Assembly: GCA_031285945.1 (NCBI GenBank)
Contig: JAITVF010000179.1
Span: forward strand, 1 to 9,383
Length of the DNA: 9,383 nucleotides
Direction of reading: 5' to 3'
From: Oscillospiraceae bacterium
GTDB taxonomy: Bacteria > Bacillota > Clostridia > Oscillospirales > Ruminococcaceae
A program made the position numbers and the translations under genes. Position 1 is the first letter of the stretch, and each line of letters opens with the position of its first letter. Shown here in pieces: positions 1-6,049 of this stretch. The notes under the pieces are model-generated. The model did no database searches and had not been told where the DNA came from. It was given only the letters and a program-made list of their open reading frames with translations.

Positions 1-22
1 TAAAATGCTTTTATAATATTAC

Positions 23-61
23 TCTATTACTTCCCCCGCCAGAGGCGGGGGAAGTAATAGA
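23..61. terminator. Strong hairpin terminator downstream of niaX
   Basis: A perfect 18-bp stem (23-40 with 44-61) closes on a 3-nt loop (AGA, 41-43). The top of the stem is CCCCCGCC/GGCGGGGG. It lies 37 bases past the niaX stop on the minus strand. No long T-run follows on either side, only AT-rich sequence, so termination is inferred from stem strength and position. Because it is symmetric, it could also end a transcript entering from the left on the plus strand. Confidence 0.75.
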
Positions 62-97
62 AATAAGTATTTTAAATGCGCAGTAGTACAAGTTTCG

Positions 98-658
98 CTA
101 TCTTCCCGCCATCGCCCTAAAGCCGGGTTGCTTTTCTAACGGTCTAAGCAGAAGGCGAGCGATTTCAAAATCGACCATGCTGTGCACTACCGTTCCTATC
201 CCCACAAGGCCAATCACCGTAAAGAGAAAGCCGTTCTGATAATACGCTTCCCCCATCGAGCCGCCAAAGTAAAAGGCGCCGACCACCGCCACCTCGGCAA
301 GGCCGTGCAAAATCCCGATCAAAAATGAGAATACCCTGAGCCTGAGCGCGCCGGCCGAGGCGTAGCCCCTGCGCAGATAAAAAGCGCCGGGCAGCGAAAA
401 TACTATATGGCTCGCCGCCCTAAGCGTAACCACCAGCGGAAATACGCCGGATAAAAAGAAGCCCAGGGTTGTTCCAGCCGTGACCAGCGCCGCGACCCCG
501 GGGGAGATAACCATAGCCACAAAGATAGCTACGTGGCTGGCAAGGGTAAAGGACGCCGGCTCCAGGAGAATCTTAACCGGCGAAAACATTGGAATAAGCA
601 TCCCCAGGGCAATCAGCAGCGCCGAGGCTGTAAGCTTTTGAACGGCTGCCCGATTCAC
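98..658 (-). CDS. niaX: Niacin ECF transporter substrate-binding subunit NiaX
   Basis: This is a 186-residue, strongly hydrophobic integral membrane protein with about five or six membrane segments. NiaX is the S component of an energy-coupling factor transporter. It binds niacin and works with the shared EcfA/A'/T energising module, which is not encoded here. The stretch at residues 17-46 (ALGMLIP, FSPVKI, LEPASFTLASH) and the following ISPGVAALVTAGTTLGFF segment match my memory of the NiaX family. The start is GTG at 658: it has GGGAGGG (671-665) 6 bases upstream. An upstream in-frame ATG at 682 lies inside the operator, leaves no room for an RBS, and is rejected. The NiaR-type regulator gene just upstream and the palindromic operator over its promoter support the niacin assignment. 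The precise substrate is inferred from family and context; other vitamin S components look similar in hydropathy. Confidence 0.85.
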   Translation of the reverse strand: MNRAAVQKLTASALLIALGMLIPMFSPVKILLEPASFTLASHVAIFVAMVISPGVAALVTAGTTLGFFLSGVFPLVVTLRAASHIVFSLPGAFYLRRGYASAGALRLRVFSFLIGILHGLAEVAVVGAFYFGGSMGEAYYQNGFLFTVIGLVGIGTVVHSMVDFEIARLLLRPLEKQPGFRAMAGR

Positions 659-660
659 GT

Positions 661-712
661 AAAACCCTCCCGCTATACACATGTCTTGACAGATGTATTA
701 TATGAGGGTTTT
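661..712 (-). repeat. 52-bp nested dyad spanning niaX promoter and RBS
   Basis: Outer arms AAAACCCTC (661-669) and GAGGGTTTT (704-712) are perfect 9-bp complements. Inside them, after symmetric 5-base spacers (670-674 and 699-703), lies the 24-bp operator palindrome at 675-698. The inner outer-arm copy includes part of the niaX ribosome binding site. Only RNA starting upstream, that is from niaR, could contain both outer arms, because one arm falls between the -35 and -10 boxes of the niaX promoter. Confidence 0.7.
675..698. promoter_or_regulatory. Predicted NiaR operator
   Basis: The plus strand shows ATACACATGTC-TT-GACAGATGTAT, an 11+2+11 dyad with 9 of 11 positions complementary. The core TGTC/GACA flanked by TGTAT/ATACA resembles the NiaR (YrxA) operators described in Bacillota. 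The site covers the downstream edge of the niaX -10 box and the expected transcription start, so bound repressor would block initiation. The repressor gene niaR lies directly upstream. No comparable palindrome was seen ahead of niaR itself. Confidence 0.8.
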
Positions 713-725
713 GGGCTGCTGTCAA
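697..725 (-). promoter_or_regulatory. Consensus promoter of niaX
   Basis: On the minus strand TTGACA (725-720) is separated by exactly 17 bases from TATAAT (702-697), a full match to the housekeeping sigma consensus. The predicted start point, around 690, falls inside the NiaR operator, giving a 5' UTR of about 30 bases that carries the GGGAGGG ribosome binding site. A promoter this strong fits a gene held off by a repressor and opened when niacin is scarce. Confidence 0.85.
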
Positions 726-754
726 TCATAATCTTAAAAATAACGAGAGGCCTG

Positions 755-1282
755 TCACGGCGCGGGGTCGCGGTATAAGATGCCCAGCTCAAGGAGCTTT
801 GCCGAAATCAGGTCAAAGGTATTCTTGTCGGGGCAGGAAACGGTATGAAGATGAACACCGTCTGTTAGCTCTGACAGCAGCCTGGTTTCGTGAACGCGCA
901 CCCGGCGGACAAAATCCCGCACCCCCTCACGGGTCGATATGTTGAGCCCGCCGGTAATTTCGCCGTAGAGGTAGTGGGCGACCACAACATCCACCACCTC
1001 GCCGCCCAGCTCCACAATGGCCGAGAGCTCATTTTCCGTCTGCTCCAGGGAATGGCGGCAGGCAAGCTTTGCGGAAAATCGGCCCGCTGGGGAAGAGGGC
1101 GCGATCATATACCCCCTGGCGGTTGCTATTATACCGAGACCCGCCGCCCGCAAAAGGGCTATATCCCCCACGATAACCTGGCGGCTCACCCCCAGCTCCC
1201 CGGCAAGCTCCGATGCGCTTAAAGGGCCGGTTCTGGTCAAAATTGCGGATTTAAGCGCTTCGCGGCGCTCAGGCGCGTCCAT
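755..1282 (-). CDS. niaR: Niacin-responsive transcriptional repressor NiaR (HTH + 3H domain)
   Basis: The product is a 175-residue DNA-binding repressor. Residues 6-58 form a winged helix-turn-helix of the HTH_11 type (SASELAGELGVSRQVIVGDI region). Residues about 75-170 form the 3H domain, named for its conserved histidines. His77, Glu85, His144 and His146 have the spacing of the metal site described for the Thermotoga homologue TM1602. NiaR binds niacin as co-repressor and silences NAD-synthesis or niacin-uptake genes. The start is ATG at 1282, preceded by GGGAGGTGA with 6 bases between. The neighbour 97 bases downstream is niaX, with a matching operator in the gap, so this is a regulator-target pair. 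No terminator separates the two genes except possibly the nested dyad at 661-712. The protein is intact and of normal length for the family. Confidence 0.92.
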   Translation of the reverse strand: MDAPERREALKSAILTRTGPLSASELAGELGVSRQVIVGDIALLRAAGLGIIATARGYMIAPSSPAGRFSAKLACRHSLEQTENELSAIVELGGEVVDVVVAHYLYGEITGGLNISTREGVRDFVRRVRVHETRLLSELTDGVHLHTVSCPDKNTFDLISAKLLELGILYRDPAP

Positions 1283-1320
1283 GGCCCGTCACCTCCCGTA
1301 TAAGCTATATCAATGTAGTA

Positions 1321-1485
1321 TTAGAGCAATGCGCCAAAATAACCGGAAATTAGATGCCGTATGGCGCGCATTGCTCTATCGGCCATATCCGGCGGTTGCC
1401 ACCCGCAGGTGGCGAGCCGGATGGCCATGCCGCTATAGCAATTGTAGATAAGACCTTTTCCGCTCATCTCTTACAATTGCTATAA
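1321..1485. repeat. Triple-hairpin element upstream of niaR
   Basis: Three adjacent inverted repeats fill this stretch. Hairpin 1 has a 13-bp stem (1322-1334 with 1366-1378). Hairpin 2 is compound: GGCCAT 1381-1386 with 1421-1426, CCGGC 1389-1393 with 1416-1420, and GCCACC 1398-1403 with 1408-1413 on a CGCA loop. Hairpin 3 has a 13-bp stem (1434-1446 with 1472-1484). The outermost ends, TTAGAGCAAT and the complement of ATTGCTATAA, match in 9 of 10 bases as terminal inverted repeats. The motif TA(G/T)AGCAAT recurs at all four outer-hairpin arms. There is no open reading frame of note. It may be a MITE-like or other small repeat, or a structured leader of niaR. Confidence 0.6.
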
Positions 1486-1514
1486 TTATAGCGCACATAA
1501 GAATGCCCCGTCAA
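1485..1514 (-). promoter_or_regulatory. Candidate promoter of niaR
   Basis: On the minus strand TTGACG (1514-1509) precedes TATAAT (1490-1485) with an 18-base spacer. If used, the transcript begins near 1478 and carries a roughly 195-base structured 5' UTR, mostly the hairpins at 1321-1485, before niaR. The -10 overlaps the perfect palindrome GCTATAATTATAGC (1479-1492), which also gives an extended -10-like TTGCTATAAT on the plus strand, so direction is not certain. Confidence 0.45.
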
Positions 1515-1608
1515 TGATTGCCCTAAACCAAAGGACATGTTATACTCTATGAAAAGAAGCCCGCCGGTATACCTGGTGAGCTAACCACAGATTCTTAAAT
1601 ACGCCGGA

Positions 1609-1637
1609 TTGACAGCCCTTGCGCGTTATGGTAACAT
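1609..1637 (+). promoter_or_regulatory. Promoter of the sufCB operon
   Basis: TTGACA (1609-1614) and TAACAT (1632-1637) are separated by 17 bases. The predicted start is near 1644, giving a 5' UTR of about 70 bases before sufC. The UTR contains a small imperfect hairpin at about 1648-1667 (ATAG.GCG/CGCTAT). No recognised Rrf2/IscR or Fur box was identified. The rest of 1486-1608 holds nothing further that I can name. Confidence 0.65.
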
Positions 1638-1712
1638 AAAATACGAAAATAGTGCGTAATGGCGCTATACGATGCTTATGATCCCTCTTAAATAGGGGAG
1701 GAGCGTAAAAAT

Positions 1713-2444
1713 ATGCTGGAGCTTAAAAACGTATCCTTCGAGGTGAAGGGCGAAAGCAGGGACGGCAAAAAAGAAATACTGCGCGACGTAAGCCTTACGG
1801 TGGAGGACGGCAGCTTTGTGGTTATAACCGGCCCCAACGGGGGCGGAAAAAGCACTCTCGCAAGGCTTATAATGGGGATAGAAATCCCTGCCTCGGGCTC
1901 GATAATATTTGACGGTAAGGATATCACCGGCCTTTCAATTACCGAGCGCGCCGCCCTGGGGATAGGCTTTGCCTTTCAGCAGCCGGTCAGGTTCAAGGGG
2001 CTCACCGTCCGGGACATACTCACCCTGGCGGCGGGAAGGGAGCTTACCTTTGACGAGGCCTGCGGCTATCTTGTAGAGGTTGGGCTTTGCGCCGCCGATT
2101 ATGTCGACCGTGAGCTCAACTCGAGCTTTTCGGGCGGGGAGCTCAAGCGGGTGGAAATCGCCATGGTTATAGCCCGGGGGACGAGGCTGTCCGTCTTTGA
2201 CGAGCCGGAGGCGGGAATAGACCTGTGGAGCTTTCACAACCTAATACGGGTATTTGAAAGCATGAGGGACGCGACCAAGGGGGCTATCATAATAATCTCT
2301 CACCAGGAGCGTATTCTTGAAATCGCAAACAAGGTCGTGGTGATAGCGAACGGCCGGCTCGACGCGGTGGGTACCCGCGAGGAAATTCTGCCAGAGCTTT
2401 TTTGCGACGCCAAAACCTGCCGCTATTACCGGGGAGCGGTGTAG
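1713..2444 (+). CDS. sufC: Fe-S cluster assembly ATPase SufC (SmsC-like)
   Basis: This is a 243-residue cytosolic ABC-type ATPase that drives iron-sulfur scaffold rearrangement with its SufB/D partner. The motifs are in order: Walker A GPNGGGKST (40-48), Q-loop FAFQQ (86-90), ABC signature FSGGE (139-143), Walker B ending VFDEPEAGID (161-170) and the switch histidine in ISHQE (His197). FAFQQP and the EAGID D-loop are typical of SufC rather than of transport ABC ATPases. The C-terminus carries two cysteines (CDAKTC, 231-236). The start is ATG 1713, with GGGGAGGAG (1695-1703) ahead at 9 bases. The next gene starts 38 bases downstream and encodes its SufB/D partner. No membrane subunit gene is present, so a transporter role is unlikely. 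Length is usual for the family. Confidence 0.92.
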   Translation: MLELKNVSFEVKGESRDGKKEILRDVSLTVEDGSFVVITGPNGGGKSTLARLIMGIEIPASGSIIFDGKDITGLSITERAALGIGFAFQQPVRFKGLTVRDILTLAAGRELTFDEACGYLVEVGLCAADYVDRELNSSFSGGELKRVEIAMVIARGTRLSVFDEPEAGIDLWSFHNLIRVFESMRDATKGAIIIISHQERILEIANKVVVIANGRLDAVGTREEILPELFCDAKTCRYYRGAV

Positions 2445-2482
2445 TACAAAACCATCACACGGGTTAAGAGGGAATGGACGGT

Positions 2483-3412
2483 ATGAGTAAGATCGACCAA
2501 ATTCAAGCCGACCTGCTCGAAATGGTGGCGGGGCTGCGGGGCGCGCCCAAAGAGGGCGCCTTTAACATACGCCTGAACGGAAAAAGCGCCGGCCACTCGG
2601 GTTCTTCACAGGTTAGCATAGAGTTTAAGGCCGCGGGAAGCGGCATCGACGTTCGCGTAGCGCCAGGAACAAAGGGCGAAAAAATCTACATCCCGGTTGT
2701 TATAAGCGAATCGGGAATGAGGGAAATCGTATACAACGATTTTTACATCGGCGAAGGGGCCGAGGTTGAGATTATAGCGGGCTGCGCCGTACACAACTGC
2801 GCGCAGGGCGTAACTCAGCACGACGGAGTCCACGCCTTCCGCCTCGAAAAAGGCGCGCGGGTGCTGTATAAAGAAAAGCACTACGGCTCGGGCGAGGGAA
2901 CCGGCGAGCGGGTTCTCAACCCTGTAACCGAGTGCTTTTTGGGCGAGGGCTCTTATATGGAGATGGATACCGTTCAGATCAAGGGGGTGGACTCGACCCG
3001 CCGCCTTACCAGGGGTAAGGTGGGAAAAAACGCTACGCTGATAGTCCGCGAAAAGCTTATGACCCACGGATCCCAAAGGGCCGAGACCCGGTTCGAGGTA
3101 GCGATGGAAGGGGCTGGCTCGGGGGTAAACCTCATCTCCCGGTCTGTCGCGAGGGACCGCTCGAGTCAGGTCTTCTTCTCAAAAATTGAGGGGAACAACG
3201 CCTGTACCGGCCACTCGGAATGCGACGCCATAATCATGGACGAGGCCATAGTCAGGGCGGTGCCCGAAATTATAGCGAACCACGTAGACGCGTCCTTAAT
3301 CCACGAGGCGGCCATAGGCAAAATCGCCGGCGAGCAGCTGATAAAGCTTATGACCCTTGGCCTCACCCGGCAGGAGGCCGAGGAGCAGATAATAGGCGGA
3401 TTCCTTAAATAG
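2483..3412 (+). CDS. sufB: SufB/SufD-like Fe-S scaffold protein (minimal SmsB type)
   Basis: The product has 309 residues and is the scaffold partner of SufC. It is shorter than E. coli SufB (about 495) because the long N-terminal part is missing; the beta-helix core and C-terminal helical region remain. Motifs typical of this short class are visible: GCAVHNC (100-106), TQHDGVH (111-117) and the KHYG segment near 132. Near the C-terminus Cys247 (SECDA) and His274-Glu275 (IHEAA) align with the E. coli SufB residues Cys405, His433 and Glu434 used in cluster assembly. ATG 2483 is chosen because AAGAGGG (2466-2472) sits 10 bases before it; ATG 2474 has almost no spacing. Together with sufC this forms a complete two-gene system of the SmsCB kind. 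A SufS or SufU gene is not nearby. Confidence 0.9.
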   Translation: MSKIDQIQADLLEMVAGLRGAPKEGAFNIRLNGKSAGHSGSSQVSIEFKAAGSGIDVRVAPGTKGEKIYIPVVISESGMREIVYNDFYIGEGAEVEIIAGCAVHNCAQGVTQHDGVHAFRLEKGARVLYKEKHYGSGEGTGERVLNPVTECFLGEGSYMEMDTVQIKGVDSTRRLTRGKVGKNATLIVREKLMTHGSQRAETRFEVAMEGAGSGVNLISRSVARDRSSQVFFSKIEGNNACTGHSECDAIIMDEAIVRAVPEIIANHVDASLIHEAAIGKIAGEQLIKLMTLGLTRQEAEEQIIGGFLK

Positions 3413-3425
3413 CGTTACGCATCAC

Positions 3426-3464
3426 AAACAGTTTCCCCCGGCCTTGCGTCGGGGGAAACTGTTT
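3426..3464. terminator. Bidirectional terminator between convergent operons
   Basis: A perfect 15-bp stem (AAACAGTTTCCCCCG 3426-3440 with 3450-3464) has a 9-base loop. It is flanked by A-rich sequence on the left and GTTTATT on the right. It lies 14 bases after sufB on the plus strand and 21 bases past the stop of the convergent minus-strand gene at 3485, so it can serve both. Its C5G/CG5 core resembles the terminator at 23-61. Confidence 0.85.
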
Positions 3465-3484
3465 ATTGCCGTATATATATCTAT

Positions 3485-3742
3485 CTAATTCCGGCTATGG
3501 CTCTTATATTTACCTGAAAGAACAAAGGCCAGTATAAGAATCAGCACTATGGGGTTAAATACGAGCCGCAACGCAAAGAACGCAGCCTTAAAGCAAAAGC
3601 CGATCACCGAACCGACTATCCCCAGAATTGAGCCGAGCATAGAGAAGAATACGCCTGCGGCAGCCGCCGAAAGCCCAAACGTCAACGCGAGTATAAATGA
3701 CAGAACAAGCAGCCCGAGAAGAAGCTTAAATATAGTCTTCAT
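3485..3742 (-). CDS. Small hydrophobic membrane protein, function unknown
   Basis: This 85-residue protein is almost entirely hydrophobic. A short basic N-terminus (MKTIFK) is followed by a long segment at about 7-29, a Gly/Ser-rich second segment at about 31-50, and a third at about 62-76, ending in a basic, polar tail (GKYKSHSRN). The pattern suggests two to three membrane passes; the first could also be read as a signal anchor. I do not recognise a family. The start is ATG 3742, with AAGGAG (3756-3751) 8 bases ahead; the GTG at 3751 overlaps that ribosome binding site and is rejected. It lies 107 bases downstream of queH on the same strand, beyond a probable weak terminator, so it may be a separate unit. 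No promoter was identified with confidence. Confidence 0.7.
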   Translation of the reverse strand: MKTIFKLLLGLLVLSFILALTFGLSAAAAGVFFSMLGSILGIVGSVIGFCFKAAFFALRLVFNPIVLILILAFVLSGKYKSHSRN

Positions 3743-3785
3743 CTTTTTCACTCCTTTTGTGTCTCTATCCTACGCCCGCAACGCG

Positions 3786-3812
3786 AAAAAAGCCTTTAGG
3801 GAAGATTAAAGG
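3786..3812 (-). terminator. Weak intrinsic terminator after queH
   Basis: On the minus strand CCTTT (3812-3808) pairs with AAAGG (3797-3793) over a 10-base loop, followed by C and six T (3791-3786). The stem is short, so termination is probably partial. It sits 37 bases beyond the queH stop and upstream of the small membrane protein gene. Confidence 0.45.
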
Positions 3813-3849
3813 ATAATTAAAAAAGCGCAAATGGCCCCGACCATATCTG

Positions 3850-4401
3850 TCAGCGCTCGCCGAGGGAGTCGATTCTCTTCCGGTAGCGCTCCTCTTCGCT
3901 AAAGATACAGCCGCAATACTTCTGCATATAAAGCCCCATAGAGCGGGCGCGGCCTTGCCCCTCGCGAAACAAGGGGCGAAAATCACGGTACAAAAAGCCT
4001 ACGCCGTGGCGCTCCGCGGCCATTTGAGCGGTTTCGCGTATCATCTCATGATCCTGGTAGGGGCTTATAAGCAGGGTGGTTGAAAAGGCGTCGAAGCCCC
4101 CTTTGGCGGCCGCGCCCGCCGCTTCCTCCATCCTCAGGCGGTAGCAGTGGCCGCAGCGGTCGCCATATGGGGCGGAAAGAGCCGCGACAAAGGCCCGCAG
4201 CCCGTAGTCGTCGCGCAGGATAAGGGGAAGCCCCAGGCCCTGGGCGTAAGCTACCAGCGCTCCCCGGCGGCTTTCGTATTCGGTAAAGGGGTGGACGTTG
4301 GGGTTATACCACAAAAGTGAGGGGGAGATATCCTCCCCCTTAAGAGACTCGACACAGCTAACGCTGCAGGGCGCGCAGCACGCGTGGAGCAAAAGGCGCA
4401 T
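3850..4401 (-). CDS. queH: Epoxyqueuosine reductase QueH
   Basis: This 183-residue cytosolic enzyme reduces epoxyqueuosine to queuosine in the wobble position of GUN tRNAs, the final step of the pathway. It is a cobalamin-independent alternative to QueG and is common in anaerobes. The family signature is complete: LLLHACCAPC at the N-terminus (Cys8, Cys9, Cys12), YNPNVHP (32-38), DRCGHCY (Cys83, Cys86), TTLLISPYQD (108-117), the F.P.FREGQ segment (141-149) and YCGCIFSE (Cys163, Cys165). Cys8, Cys9, Cys83 and Cys86 correspond to the 4Fe-4S ligands described for the Thermotoga enzyme. ATG 4401 is chosen with GGGGGG (4416-4411) 9 bases ahead; an upstream TTG at 4410 has no spacing. It follows the HExxH protein gene by 26 bases, probably in one transcript. 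No other queuosine genes are in view. Confidence 0.95.
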   Translation of the reverse strand: MRLLLHACCAPCSVSCVESLKGEDISPSLLWYNPNVHPFTEYESRRGALVAYAQGLGLPLILRDDYGLRAFVAALSAPYGDRCGHCYRLRMEEAAGAAAKGGFDAFSTTLLISPYQDHEMIRETAQMAAERHGVGFLYRDFRPLFREGQGRARSMGLYMQKYCGCIFSEEERYRKRIDSLGER

Positions 4402-4427
4402 AGCAATCAACCCCCCGGCGCAAATTT

Positions 4428-4925
4428 TCAGGCATTGGCGCTAAAGCCTCCGGATTTTGCGTAGGAGGCGGGGCGGGTTGTGGTTTTGGTCACCCCGCCC
4501 TTTACATAGGTTTTGCCGCATTCGGGGCATTTGCCGTACTGCAGCGATACCGTGGAATCCTTGACCACTCCCGCCTCGGGGTCTGATTCGCGGTCGGCGG
4601 CGGCCACATGCTCGTTTTCGTGGTTCATGACAACCACCCCGGCGGTCGCGGCGCTTATGTGGGTCGCCGCCTGAAAGGATACGCCGCCGCCGGTCGATTC
4701 ATCGGCGTACTGGCGGGCGGCGCAGGTGGGGCACTGGGCCTGACCGTTGCGTATGCGCTGCTCAAGATCGGCTTTAGAGTCGCCTTTACTCTCCATAATC
4801 TGCTGAGCTGTCGTCTGCTTTTTAGCGGTTCGCTCAATGCTCTGGCGCCACATATCCATCATGGTGGTCCTCGCGGCGGAATCGTCTCCCCTCACGGGGT
4901 TTACGCTTGCATTCTTCTCGGCCAA
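4428..4925 (-). CDS. Putative small metalloprotease-like protein with HExxH and two CxxC pairs
   Basis: This 165-residue soluble protein has no signal peptide or membrane segment. The N-terminal third is polar and Thr/Lys/Gln-rich, probably helical or disordered. Then come CPTC (Cys65, Cys68), THIS (88-91), an HExxH motif NHENEHV (His102, Glu103, His106) and CPECGKTY (Cys133, Cys136). The two CxxC pairs could form one zinc knuckle around the HExxH helix. This layout recalls a Bacillota family of hypothetical proteins annotated as SprA-related putative metallopeptidases; I state that from memory and only tentatively. The start is taken as TTG 4925 because AAAGGAGGT lies 7 bases ahead; the upstream GTG at 4949 would place this ribosome binding site inside the gene. 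It sits between citG (92 bases upstream) and queH (26 bases downstream). Activity and target are unknown. Confidence 0.7.
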   Translation of the reverse strand: MAEKNASVNPVRGDDSAARTTMMDMWRQSIERTAKKQTTAQQIMESKGDSKADLEQRIRNGQAQCPTCAARQYADESTGGGVSFQAATHISAATAGVVVMNHENEHVAAADRESDPEAGVVKDSTVSLQYGKCPECGKTYVKGGVTKTTTRPASYAKSGGFSANA

Positions 4926-5017
4926 AACCGTTACCTCCTTTTTCTGCACAAAGCCTATGCCTGTTTATCGGCAGAATTGGGCCCGGGCTTTAGCTTTACG
5001 GGGCGCGTCCGTTGAGC

Positions 5018-5863
5018 CTATGAACACAGCTTTTTAACAAACCAGCAGACCGCGAGCAGGTCGGCGCAGCCGCCCGGGCTTATGTTTTCGGCTATGAGGC
5101 GCTTGTCAAGCTCCGCGGCGTAGTCTATTAAGGACGCAACGTCGTTTTCCCTAGCAAGAACGTTTCCGATCTCGGCGCAAAGCTCCCGCGCCCGGGCGAG
5201 CCCGCCCCGCCTGACCGCGTTTGTATCCTCCACCTTAGCCATAAGATGCAGCAGGGTTATTACTGAGGCGTCGTTTTCGCTTACGCCATTTTTTATAAGA
5301 CCCTCAAGAACGGGAAATCCCGCGCCCGTAACCGAGGGGAAGCCTTTGGCCGCCTCGCCTCTTATTCCTGTGAGGCCGTGGAGCAGATACTGGGCCTCGC
5401 CGTGGGTGGGCAAGGCTTTTGCCGCGGCGCCCTCAAGCTCGCCGGGCGTGTCTGAGGCGATTATCCCCGCGAGAGCGCAAAGCCCGCCGGGGGTTAGGGA
5501 ATTTTTCGCGGCGTAAAGCCTGCCCGCCGCAAGGCAGATAAGCCCCAGGGAGAATATGGCCCCCTTGTGGGTGTTTATTCCGCCCGTGGCGTTAAGCATG
5601 GCCCTCTCCGCCCGCTCCCCTAAGGAGCGGGCGCCCGCAAGGAGCGCTTGCTCTGGAAGAGACGAGGTCGCGGCAAAATCGGCGAAGCAAAAAAACCAGG
5701 GCCGCAGGGATATAGCGCTGTCAATAAAAGTTAAAAAGCCCATATCCTTATGGGCCCCGTTGTTGAGCCTATCCACCAGCCCCGGCTTTGGCCCGGCCGA
5801 AAGCTCGTAAAGCAGCGCCTTAAGGGCGCAATCCGATACAAAAAGCGCAAAACTGTTCTCCAT
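5018..5863 (-). CDS. citG: Triphosphoribosyl-dephospho-CoA synthase CitG
   Basis: The enzyme (281 residues) condenses ATP with 3'-dephospho-CoA to give 2'-(5''-triphosphoribosyl)-3'-dephospho-CoA and adenine. This compound is the precursor of the citrate lyase prosthetic group. Family motifs are clear: GPKPGLVDRLNNGAHKDM (24-41), NATGGINTHKGAIF (91-104), LPTHGE (151-156), KVEDTN (210-215) with RRGGL (218-222) and NISPGGCADLL (260-270). The acyl carrier citD lies on the opposite strand within 700 bases, which favours CitG over the malonate decarboxylase homologue MdcB. ATG 5863 is preceded by GGGAGG (5876-5871) at 7 bases; the TTG at 5866 is rejected. The partner CitX, which transfers the group to CitD, is neither fused nor visible here. 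Transcription is divergent from the DUF3870-citDEF side. Length is normal. Confidence 0.93.
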   Translation of the reverse strand: MENSFALFVSDCALKALLYELSAGPKPGLVDRLNNGAHKDMGFLTFIDSAISLRPWFFCFADFAATSSLPEQALLAGARSLGERAERAMLNATGGINTHKGAIFSLGLICLAAGRLYAAKNSLTPGGLCALAGIIASDTPGELEGAAAKALPTHGEAQYLLHGLTGIRGEAAKGFPSVTGAGFPVLEGLIKNGVSENDASVITLLHLMAKVEDTNAVRRGGLARARELCAEIGNVLARENDVASLIDYAAELDKRLIAENISPGGCADLLAVCWFVKKLCS

Positions 5864-5944
5864 CAAAAAGCCTCCCGGACTCTGCGTTTATTATAGTATA
5901 TTTAAAGTCGGGCCATAAAATATAATGCCGCGCTCTTTGTTGCT

Positions 5945-5953
5945 ATTATAGCA
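5945..5953 (-). promoter_or_regulatory. Candidate extended -10 promoter of citG
   Basis: The minus strand reads TGCTATAAT (5953-5945), a perfect extended -10 element. The -35 region is poor (TATATT at 17 bases), as extended -10 promoters allow. The start would be near 5938, giving a 75-base 5' UTR. A second -10-like TATAAT occurs at 5895-5890 but lacks a good -35. The palindrome GCTAT-T-ATAGC (5942-5952) covers the element. Confidence 0.5.
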
Positions 5954-5974
5954 TAGAATTGTTAAAAAATATAA

Positions 5975-6003
5975 TTGACAGCCCGCCGAAACAGTGGTAT
6001 TGT
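5975..6003 (+). promoter_or_regulatory. Promoter of the DUF3870 gene
   Basis: TTGACA (5975-5980) and TATTGT (5998-6003) lie 17 bases apart. The -35 abuts the expected -35 region of the divergent citG promoter, so the two promoters stand back to back and could share control. The transcript would have a 5' UTR of about 40 bases. Confidence 0.6.
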
Positions 6004-6049
6004 AGTGTTGCGTAAAATACTCGGCTGGTCGGGCTTTTGGAGAGTGGCG

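Noticed and set aside
659..682. Upstream ATG start for niaX at 682
   Set aside because: It lies in the operator, only a few bases after the predicted transcription start, without a ribosome binding site. GTG 658 has GGGAGGG 6 bases ahead.
890..1451. Two overlapping plus-strand frames across niaR and its upstream hairpins
   Set aside because: Both are antisense to niaR, lack ribosome binding sites, and end in inverted-repeat DNA.
1321..1485. Known riboswitch or tRNA in the hairpin-rich stretch
   Set aside because: No cloverleaf, T-loop or recognisable NAD, T-box or other riboswitch core was found; the symmetry is that of simple inverted repeats.
4608..5015. 135-codon plus-strand frame over the HExxH gene
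   Set aside because: It is antisense to a gene with a clear start, ribosome binding site and conserved motifs, and its own product resembles nothing known to me.
5975..6049. Extended DUF3870 reading frame from 5975
   Set aside because: Its first codon is the TTG of the -35 box TTGACA, so this region is promoter and leader, not coding. ATG 6050 has an adequate ribosome binding site.
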